From: Fulvivirga maritima
Lineage (GTDB): Bacteria > Bacteroidota > Bacteroidia > Cytophagales > Cyclobacteriaceae
Direction: 5' to 3'
Assembly: GCF_021389955.1 (NCBI RefSeq)
Contig: NZ_CP089980.1
Span: forward strand, 1,735,501 to 1,799,500
Length of the DNA stretch: 64,000 nt
The position numbers were made by a program, and so were the translations under genes. How positions within the stretch are numbered: position 1 is the stretch's first letter; the number at the start of each line of letters is the position of its first letter. Below, one piece after another: positions 55,145 through 62,212 of this stretch. The notes beneath the pieces were generated by a model. It did not search any database, was not told where the DNA came from, and worked only from the letters and a program-made list of their open reading frames with translations.

Positions 55145-56695
55145 TTAATAATTAGAAAGATCGCTAATCTTTTTAATGCCTAATTCTTCGGCTTGCTGCT
55201 GGCGCATCATGAGTGCAAAAGTATTATTGAAACCTAAAGGCTGTAGCCATTCAATTTGATACTTTTCTACAAAAGACTTTTTCACAAATTCATAAACGGC
55301 CTCTTTTTCATATAGAATGTCTTTAGTATCTTCTGGCTTAAGTATAACCAAAAGACCGGTGCCGGTGTATTCAGGATAAATATCCACTTCACCTGTGTTA
55401 AGAGCATCAAAAAGTAGCTTAGTGCCACCAAATCCTAACCTGAGTTCACAGGTATAGGGCGTATAACTTTCTATGATCAGTTTAAAAACATGAGCTAGAA
55501 TAAAGCTTTCCGTAAAATTTTTAGATCCTATGATTATGTCGGGCTTTCCTGTTTTTGAAGCTGAAATTTGAAAACCTTTCTTTTCTAAAAAATCCCGACC
55601 TATTTTTTCTATATCCATCTTTTTTTCATCGACAAGGAAGTTCATATTAGCCATTTCCTTATCGGTGATTTTGTTGGCAAGCTGATCTAATGCTTCTTTT
55701 ACCTCAGGAAACTTTCCTAAAGTGGCTTTTCGCACCACGGGCGCCGCATGGTATGGAGGAAAGTAGTTTTTATCATCCTCAAGCACTGCAAGGTTGAAAG
55801 CTTCTATGCGGCCGTCAGTAGAAAATCCGCTTATCACATCTACATTTTTGTTCTTCACCGCTTGGTACATCAGGCCAATTTCCATTTCTTTTACTTCCAG
55901 GTCTAAATCATAAGCAGCTTTAAGACCCACATAACCATCTCCACGCTCGATAAACTCTGAAGGAAAACCACCAATTAACTTATGCTCATCATTCGCACTT
56001 AAAAACTGATAACCAATAACCAACCCAAAAATGACTGCTGTCCCTATTATTAAAGGTTTCATAAGTTTATAGATATGGTGCTGAATGAAACCCATCAGGG
56101 CATCAAAAATTAGTGCCATGAGCGCTGCGGGTATGGCACCAGCTAAAATCATAAACTGATTATTAGTGCTGAGACCGCGGAAAATGAATTCACCTAAACC
56201 ACCGGCAGCAATGAGTGAACATAGCGTGGCCACTCCTACATTAATTACAAAGGCAGTGCGGATACCCGCAAACAGGATGGGCATAGCTAAAGGGATTTCT
56301 ACTTTCAGTAAAACCTGCCTGGGAGACATACCCATTCCTACGGCCGCCTCCTTTATGGCAGGATCTATTTCCACTATACCTGTATAAGTATTTCTAACAA
56401 TGGGGAGCAGGGCATATAAAAACAAAGCTACAATGGCCGGAAAAACTCCTATACCGAGCAAGGGTAAAAGAAACCCGAGTAAAGCTACGCTGGGTATGGT
56501 CTGTAGGGTATTTACAAACCCTAATACCGGAGTGGCAAGTCGCTTATTTTTGCTTATCAAAATTCCTAATGAAATACCAGTGAAGCTGGCTATGGCTAAC
56601 GAGAGTAAAGTTAAACTCAGATGTTCTATGATCTGATCCAGAAGTTCCTGCTGGTGAGAGGCTATGAATGATATGAATTGCCCAATACTATTCAT
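55145..56695 (-). CDS. osmoprotectant ABC permease fused to a (permuted) substrate-binding domain
   Basis: Residues 1-210 of this 516-residue protein are an OpuC/ProW-type permease (QTIPSVALLGFLLPLLGIG; EAAVGMGMSPRQVLLKVEIP). One extra helix (213-232) leads to an OpuCC-like binding domain at about 239-516. Its halves are in reverse order: first the part usually C-terminal (GGFPSEFIERGDGY, FSTDGRIEAF, DDKNYFPPYHAAPVVRK), then the part usually N-terminal (IIIGSKNFTESFILAHVFK, DIYPEYTGTGL), ending ISDLSNY. It imports glycine betaine, choline or similar solutes. It overlaps the ATPase gene by 8 bases. Confidence 0.88.
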   Translation of the reverse strand: MNSIGQFISFIASHQQELLDQIIEHLSLTLLSLAIASFTGISLGILISKNKRLATPVLGFVNTLQTIPSVALLGFLLPLLGIGVFPAIVALFLYALLPIVRNTYTGIVEIDPAIKEAAVGMGMSPRQVLLKVEIPLAMPILFAGIRTAFVINVGVATLCSLIAAGGLGEFIFRGLSTNNQFMILAGAIPAALMALIFDALMGFIQHHIYKLMKPLIIGTAVIFGLVIGYQFLSANDEHKLIGGFPSEFIERGDGYVGLKAAYDLDLEVKEMEIGLMYQAVKNKNVDVISGFSTDGRIEAFNLAVLEDDKNYFPPYHAAPVVRKATLGKFPEVKEALDQLANKITDKEMANMNFLVDEKKMDIEKIGRDFLEKKGFQISASKTGKPDIIIGSKNFTESFILAHVFKLIIESYTPYTCELRLGFGGTKLLFDALNTGEVDIYPEYTGTGLLVILKPEDTKDILYEKEAVYEFVKKSFVEKYQIEWLQPLGFNNTFALMMRQQQAEELGIKKISDLSNY

Positions 56696-57584
56696 AAGCC
56701 TTAATAATTTTATCTCGGTAAGTGAAATAGATTTTTAGTATTTCATCATCTTCATTTTGACTGAGATATGCTGCCAATGTGCATAAAGGATCCGCCTTTG
56801 TGGATAACTTGAGTGGAGTAAACTTTTCCAGATCTTGTAAACGAATGATATGTAGTTCCAGCTGCATCCGATTTTGAGCTAAAAACTGTTTTACAAAATC
56901 ATTTGCAGGACTAAAGATCAGTTGAGACGGAGTACCTATCTGTTGAATAGTACCTTTGTCCATAAGCGCTATTTTATCACCAAGAATTACGGCTTCCAGC
57001 ACATCATGCGTTACTAAAACCATAGCCTTTTTTAAGTCACTGTTTAGGCTTTTAAATTCTTGCTGTAATTCTGCACGTGTGATAGGATCCAAGGCGCCAA
57101 AAGGTTCGTCTAGTAAAATTACTTCGGGATCAGCAGCCAGTGCTCGGGCTATTCCTACCCGCTGTTGTTGACCACCGCTAAGTTCGTGAGGCATTTTGGC
57201 TGCCATATTTTCTGGTAGCCCAGTCATAGTTAATAATTCTTTTACCCGGGTATTAATTTTATGCTGGGGCCATTGCAGTAGTTCTGGCACAGTGGCTATG
57301 TTTTCCTGAATACTATAATGAGGAAAAAGGCCTATGCTCTGTATAACATAACCAATCTTTCTGCGTAGCTCATGAGCTTTATAATCTTTAGTGTTATTTC
57401 CATGAATGAATACTGAACCTGAAGATTTCTCCACCAGCTGATTGATCATTTTCAAGGTCGTGGTTTTTCCACTGCCGCTGGTGCCTAGCAGTACCAGCAC
57501 TTCGCCTTGAGCTACGGTAAAGCTAACATCATCAACCACTTTTTGGCCATTATATATTTTAGAGAGATGTTGTACTTCTATCAT
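56688..57584 (-). CDS. osmoprotectant ABC transporter ATPase
   Basis: This 298-residue ATPase has Walker A GTSGSGKTT, the Q-loop YVIQSIGLFPHYSI, signature LSGGQQQRVGIARAL and Walker B VILLDEPFGALDP. It resembles OpuCA/ProV, which power betaine or choline import. The C-terminal part is short and no clear CBS pair is visible. It is the first gene of a two-gene operon with the fused permease. A perfect DnaA-box sequence lies inside it at 56799-56807. Confidence 0.92.
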   Translation of the reverse strand: MIEVQHLSKIYNGQKVVDDVSFTVAQGEVLVLLGTSGSGKTTTLKMINQLVEKSSGSVFIHGNNTKDYKAHELRRKIGYVIQSIGLFPHYSIQENIATVPELLQWPQHKINTRVKELLTMTGLPENMAAKMPHELSGGQQQRVGIARALAADPEVILLDEPFGALDPITRAELQQEFKSLNSDLKKAMVLVTHDVLEAVILGDKIALMDKGTIQQIGTPSQLIFSPANDFVKQFLAQNRMQLELHIIRLQDLEKFTPLKLSTKADPLCTLAAYLSQNEDDEILKIYFTYRDKIIKAYE

Positions 57585-57769
57585 GCAGTAAGTAAAGCTA
57601 GTATAATTACAGGTTAATCATAATACATTTATAGCTATTCACTCCGCCTAATATACATTTCAGTATTTGTATTATTCCATTCATTCTAATGGGTCAGGAA
57701 GGTTAGAGGATAAGTGGGTTAAAACCATAAATCTTTAATCTAATACATAACACCTTAAAAATTAAAATC

Positions 57770-59569
57770 ATGAAAATGTTTAATAGCTACTTAAAATTAG
57801 TGCTGGCAGGTATGCTGCTGGTGCCTGGTTTGTTGCTCACCAGCTGTGGAGATGATGACGATGGAGGGGGAGTTACACCAGATGAACCTAATATAGTGGA
57901 CGTGGCTGTGGCCAATGGTTATAATACACTTGCAGCTGCACTTACTGAAGCCGATTTGGTAGATGATCTGGAGGCAACAGGTCCTTTTACTGTATTTGCA
58001 CCTACTGATGAAGCCTTTGCTGCCGCAGGAATTACCGCATCTAATGTGGGTGATGTGGAAAACCTTGAAGCGATATTACTTTACCATGTTGTTTCAGGCA
58101 GAATAGTGTCATCGGACCTTTCCAGTGGTGAGGTGGAAACTCTCAATGGTGCTTCTGTAACCATAGATGCCGCAGAGCTTATGGTAGATGAAGCAGATAT
58201 TGTAGATCCGTATGATGTTGAAGCCAGTAACGGAGTTATCCACACTATCAACGCTGTACTTATGCCACCGGCCCCAACCATTCTGGCCACCGCTCAGGCT
58301 AATAGCAATTTGAGCATGCTAGCTTCAGTGCTATCTAACTACCCTGATCTGGTAACTATGCTGGATGGTGAAGGAACATATACTGTTTTTGCTCCTACTA
58401 ATGATGCTTTTGAATCACTTTTAGAGGTAATTGGTCAGGATAATATAGATAATGTGCCTGAAGATGTGATTAAAAGAATTTTACAATATCATGTAATTGC
58501 TAACTCAGCACTTATGTCGGCTGACTTAACTGATGGGCAAATGGCTGCCACCGCATTGAGTGATGAAGATATGATCACAGTTTCAATCGATGGGGATGTT
58601 ATGATAAATAATGCCACCGTAACTATGGCTGATATAGAAGCTAGTAACGGTGTGGTGCATGTAATAGACGCTGTGTTAGTTCCCGAGATGGAAATGAGTA
58701 TTGTTAATACCATTGTGGAGCCAGCGTATTTCAATAATGATTTTTCTGTACTAACTGCTGCTGTAGTTAAAGCCGGACTATTAGAGACTTTAATAGATTC
58801 TGAAGCGAACTTCACTTTATTTGCTCCTGATAATGATGCATTTGAAGCAGCAGGAATTACTTCTTTAGACGGAATTTCTGGAGAGGACTTAGTGCCTATT
58901 CTTCAATATCATGTTTTGGGTTCAGAAGTTTTTGCTGAAGATTTACCTGTCACCACAGATATGTTTGCTACATCGGTTGCCACTTTAAATGGAGATTTTT
59001 ATCTTACCAATAATGTGAATGGCGTGTTTATCAATGGTAATTCCAGGGTGACTATGGCCGCTTCGGCTGATGGCCCTATGGATTATGATAATGGAACGGT
59101 GCATGTAATCAGTAGGACTTTAATGCCAGCTACTATGGATGTGGTGGGTATAGCTAATGCCGCTGGTTTTACAGATTTGGCCGCCGCACTTACTGAAGCC
59201 GGACTGGTAGGTGACTTGCAATCAGATGGACCTTTCACCGTGTTTGCTCCTACTAATGAAGCTATTCAAGCGCTTTATACCGCCTTGAACGTAAGTGGCC
59301 CTGAAGAGGTGGATGACGAAACCTTAACCATGGTGCTGCTATATCATGTAATTGGTGACAGAGTATTTTCTTCTGACCTCACTGATGGCTTTGAAGCTAC
59401 CACCTTGGCAGAAGGAGCCAGCTTTACAATTGATATTACTGATGGTACCGTGACCCTGCAAGATAACGATCCTGATTTTGCTGATCCTGTAGTTAGTTCT
59501 ACTGATCAGTTGGGAACCAATGGCGTGGTGCATGTAATAGATGCGGTGTTATTACCAGCCGATTTATAA
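57770..59569 (+). CDS. lipoprotein with four fasciclin (FAS1) domains
   Basis: This 599-residue protein has a lipoprotein signal, MFNSYLKLVLAGMLLVPGLL, with a Cys in LLLTSCGDDDDGGG. Four FAS1 domains follow at about 40-170, 170-310, 310-460 and 460-599. They are marked by TVFAPTDEAF, TVFAPTNDAF, TLFAPDNDAF and TVFAPTNEAI, and by the H2 motifs ending GVIHTINAVL, GVVHVIDAVL, TVHVISRTL and GVVHVIDAVL. Fasciclin domains mediate adhesion, so a surface or matrix role is likely. It ends at an intrinsic terminator. Confidence 0.93.
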   Translation: MKMFNSYLKLVLAGMLLVPGLLLTSCGDDDDGGGVTPDEPNIVDVAVANGYNTLAAALTEADLVDDLEATGPFTVFAPTDEAFAAAGITASNVGDVENLEAILLYHVVSGRIVSSDLSSGEVETLNGASVTIDAAELMVDEADIVDPYDVEASNGVIHTINAVLMPPAPTILATAQANSNLSMLASVLSNYPDLVTMLDGEGTYTVFAPTNDAFESLLEVIGQDNIDNVPEDVIKRILQYHVIANSALMSADLTDGQMAATALSDEDMITVSIDGDVMINNATVTMADIEASNGVVHVIDAVLVPEMEMSIVNTIVEPAYFNNDFSVLTAAVVKAGLLETLIDSEANFTLFAPDNDAFEAAGITSLDGISGEDLVPILQYHVLGSEVFAEDLPVTTDMFATSVATLNGDFYLTNNVNGVFINGNSRVTMAASADGPMDYDNGTVHVISRTLMPATMDVVGIANAAGFTDLAAALTEAGLVGDLQSDGPFTVFAPTNEAIQALYTALNVSGPEEVDDETLTMVLLYHVIGDRVFSSDLTDGFEATTLAEGASFTIDITDGTVTLQDNDPDFADPVVSSTDQLGTNGVVHVIDAVLLPADL

Positions 59570-59584
59570 AAAGTTTATGATTTT

Positions 59585-59630
59585 GAACAGGGTGTTATTT
59601 ATGATCATTAAGTGACACCTTGTTCTTTTT
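59585..59630 (+). terminator. intrinsic terminator of the fasciclin gene
   Basis: GAACAGGGTGT (59585-59595) pairs with ACACCTTGTTC (59615-59625), with one G-T pair, over a 19-base loop. A run of T follows. Confidence 0.8.
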
Positions 59631-59661
59631 CTTGTTATTGAAAAAGATCTGATTTATTGCC

Positions 59662-60672
59662 ATGTTCAAAATCAAATACCGGTACATTTTTATTTTCCTA
59701 CTTGCCCTTTATTCTTATGTAAATATTCTTTTTACTGAAGGGCATAAGCTTTTTGGTTTTGAGCTTAATCCTTTCTTATTTTTTTCGATTTTATTAATTA
59801 TCGTATTTCTGGTTTGGGAAGTAAACCGATGGCTGTATTCATTGGCTTTTCAAATTCCCCTAAAAAAGATTCATCCCCTAATTATTCTTTTTGTGATGAG
59901 TGTGATGAATGTATTTCTAATTTCTGCCTTAGTAACTCTTGGCTTTAGCTTCTTTTCTTCTCACTATGTTAATCCTATTACCACCTTTAAGCTCAGTTTA
60001 GGCTTTAGTTTTAGAGTCAATCTGTTTTTACATTGTATAAATGCTATCTATTTTTTTATTAACCAATACAAAACGGCTCAGCTGGAGGCAGAAAGATTAA
60101 AGAAGCAAAGCATTGAGGCCAGGTTTGAGACTTTAAGAAATCAGATTAATCCGCACTTTTTGTTTAACAGTTTTAACGCCTTATCCACATTGGTGTATAA
60201 AGATGCCGATGTTTCAGCCAAGTTTATTGAGCAACTCAGTAACGTATATCGCTACATTCTGTATAATCAGGATAATAAAGTAGTAACTATTTACGATGAG
60301 TTGGCTTTTATAGAATCATACATCTACCTTATTAAAATCAGGTTTAAGGATAATATTATTATTAAAAATGGCATAGCGCCAGAGGTGAAGAATAAATATA
60401 TTGCTCCGGCAGCATTACAGCTGCTAATAGAAAATGCCATTAAGCATAATGTGGTTTCCAGAGCAGAGCCACTGAGCATAAATATTTATAATACACAAAA
60501 TTATCTTGTAATAGAAAACAATATTCAGCTAAAGGAAGTTAAGGAAGCATCTACAGGTATAGGTTTAAAAAATATACAGGAGCGCTATAACTACCTCAGT
60601 GGTGACCACCCTATGGTTATAGAGCAGTCTGATATCTTCAAAGTAAAAATACCGATAATAGAAGTTTCATGA
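59662..60672 (+). CDS. LytS-type sensor histidine kinase
   Basis: This 336-residue kinase has four N-terminal membrane helices (about 8-25, 35-55, 72-95 and 110-135). The His_kinase motif is LRNQINPHFLFNSFNAL, with the His near residue 165, and the ATPase has LLIENAIKHNVV and STGIGLKNIQERY. It forms an overlapping pair (4 bases) with the LytTR regulator downstream. Confidence 0.94.
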   Translation: MFKIKYRYIFIFLLALYSYVNILFTEGHKLFGFELNPFLFFSILLIIVFLVWEVNRWLYSLAFQIPLKKIHPLIILFVMSVMNVFLISALVTLGFSFFSSHYVNPITTFKLSLGFSFRVNLFLHCINAIYFFINQYKTAQLEAERLKKQSIEARFETLRNQINPHFLFNSFNALSTLVYKDADVSAKFIEQLSNVYRYILYNQDNKVVTIYDELAFIESYIYLIKIRFKDNIIIKNGIAPEVKNKYIAPAALQLLIENAIKHNVVSRAEPLSINIYNTQNYLVIENNIQLKEVKEASTGIGLKNIQERYNYLSGDHPMVIEQSDIFKVKIPIIEVS

Positions 60673-61439
60673 ATGTGCTTATAGTAGAAGATGAACCTTT
60701 AGCAGCGGAAAGACTTAGCGGACTTATCCATCAGTACGATGCTGATGTGCGTGTGATTGAAGAACTCGATACTGTAAAAAGCTCAGCGGCATTTATAGAT
60801 AAGCATAGTAAGGATATTGATCTGATTTTTCTTGATATACAGCTTTCTGATGGTAAGTGCTTTGAAATATTTCAGAAGATCGAATGCTATAAACCTGTAA
60901 TATTTACTACCGCCTACGATGATTATATGTTGCAGGCTTTTAAAACCAATAGTCTTGATTATCTGCTTAAGCCCGTAAATTATAATGACCTGCAAGCAGC
61001 TTTAGAAAGGTACAAAAAGATAAAGAATGAAGACCGCACGCTGAGCATTGATCAGGACACGCTCAAGAGCTTGTTAGGAGGAAAGGCAAAAAATTATAAA
61101 TGTCGCTTTTTAGTAAAATTTGGAAAGCGCATGCAGTTCAAAAATGTAGATGAGATAGCTTATATAACCGCCAACGACAAGATCTGCCATATTGTAGAGC
61201 GTAAAACAGGCAATAAATATATCATAGATCACACTCTGGAAGAGCTTGATGAATCGCTTTTAGATCCGAATGATTTTTTCAGGATCAATCGCCAATATAT
61301 CATATCTATAGCCTGTATAAGAGAAATCAGCCCTTATGATCAACAGAGACTGAGAATAATTTTGAATGTACCATGTGAAGAAAAGCTTATTGTGAGTAGG
61401 GGGAAGGTACCCGATTTTAAAAAATGGCTTAACGCTTAA
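60669..61439 (+). CDS. LytTR-family response regulator
   Basis: This 256-residue protein has a receiver (VEDEPLAAERL, phospho-Asp in LIFLDIQLSDGK near residue 56, Lys in DYLLKPVNY). The C-terminal LytTR DNA-binding domain has FLVKFGKRMQFKNVDEIAYI and FFRINRQYIISIACI. It is the partner of the LytS-type kinase. Targets are unknown; the small secreted protein downstream is a candidate. Confidence 0.95.
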   Translation: MNVLIVEDEPLAAERLSGLIHQYDADVRVIEELDTVKSSAAFIDKHSKDIDLIFLDIQLSDGKCFEIFQKIECYKPVIFTTAYDDYMLQAFKTNSLDYLLKPVNYNDLQAALERYKKIKNEDRTLSIDQDTLKSLLGGKAKNYKCRFLVKFGKRMQFKNVDEIAYITANDKICHIVERKTGNKYIIDHTLEELDESLLDPNDFFRINRQYIISIACIREISPYDQQRLRIILNVPCEEKLIVSRGKVPDFKKWLNA

Positions 61440-61452
61440 CTTAAATATACTC

Positions 61453-61797
61453 ATGAAAGCAATTCTATTACTATTCTTTAGCGCCTTGCTGTTTACTAAT
61501 GCGAAGGCACAAAACAATTACGATTCATTAAAAAGCCAGGTTCTTGCTCTACAGATGGATGTTGAAAACATTCATTTGAATTTAGAAAAATCGAAAAGCA
61601 AGTTTCAGAAAGGTATTTTGGTGGCTACCCTGGGCTATACCGTAACTATAGCTGGCGGCCTCATGCTGGGCCGTGAAAATGATGACCTCGGACAAGGCTT
61701 ACTAGTAGCCGGAGGAGTTACCGGCGTAATAGGTACTTATATGTTAGTAGATGCTTTTAAATTCCTGGGCAGAACCCGCAGAGTAAGCACCAGGTAG
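61453..61797 (+). CDS. small secreted protein of unknown function
   Basis: This 114-residue protein has a signal peptide, MKAILLLFFSALLFTNAKAQ, and a short coiled coil (about 22-50, SLKSQVLALQMDVENIHLNL). Two glycine-rich hydrophobic segments follow (about 55-72 and 80-100, GLLVAGGVTGVIGTYMLVDA), and it has a basic end. It lies 13 bases after the LytTR gene and is probably co-transcribed. No family is recognised. Confidence 0.75.
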   Translation: MKAILLLFFSALLFTNAKAQNNYDSLKSQVLALQMDVENIHLNLEKSKSKFQKGILVATLGYTVTIAGGLMLGRENDDLGQGLLVAGGVTGVIGTYMLVDAFKFLGRTRRVSTR

Positions 61798-61845
61798 CTT
61801 GTTTCAGCATTAGCTACCCAAAGTCAGCCAGCTTGAAGAAGAATA

Positions 61846-61900
61846 ATTAAATTATCCAAAATCACACTTAGGCTCACGAAGTGTAGACTTTCTGCTGACT
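61846..61900. repeat. REP-like repeat, copy A
   Basis: This 55-bp unit contains the palindromic core ATCACACTTAGG and GAAGTGTAGACTTT. It differs from copy B at about four positions. Confidence 0.8.
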
Positions 61901-61951
61901 TTAATTTAATCAATAAACGTTACAAAGAGCAAAATTCAATAATGAAGGCAC

Positions 61952-61998
61952 GTTTCCATAATACCGGCGAAGCTTCGAGTGCCTCAGCTTGACCTGTA
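61952..61998. repeat. second segment of the tandem unit, copy A
   Basis: GTTTCCATAATACC ... CCTCAGCTTGACC is the partner of the segment at 62110-62153. With copies A and B of the 55-bp unit it shows a duplicated block of about 160 bp. Confidence 0.6.
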
Positions 61999-62008
61999 GA
62001 AATAACCG

Positions 62009-62063
62009 ATTAAATTATCCAAAGTCACACTGAGGCTCTCGAAGTGTAGACTTTCTGCAGACT
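62009..62063. repeat. REP-like repeat, copy B
   Basis: The 55-bp unit recurs 163 bp after copy A. The hairpin AAGTCACACT / AGTGTAGACTT is best preserved here. Confidence 0.8.
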
Positions 62064-62109
62064 AGCAACTCGCTAATAAAAATAAGATTAACCTTAATAG
62101 TAAAAAGAG

Positions 62110-62153
62110 GTTTCCATAAAGTAGGCTTAAGCTGCATGTCCCTCAGCTTGACT
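62110..62153. repeat. second segment of the tandem unit, copy B
   Basis: GTTTCCATAAAGTAGG ... CCCTCAGCTTGACT lies 158 bp after the matching segment at 61952, in the same order relative to the 55-bp repeat. Confidence 0.6.
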
Positions 62154-62200
62154 TAATGTACTGCTCCTTTAAATGAGGCAAAGTCAAGCTGAGGGTTTTT
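62140..62200. terminator. 15-bp perfect hairpin with T tail
   Basis: CCCTCAGCTTGACTT (62140-62154) and AAGTCAAGCTGAGGG (62181-62195) are perfect inverted copies with a 26-base loop. TTTTT follows. It can end rightward transcripts from the LytTR operon and may also act on the converging AsmA-like gene. One arm is part of the tandem repeat. Confidence 0.65.
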
Positions 62201-62212
62201 AAAACTCCTTAA

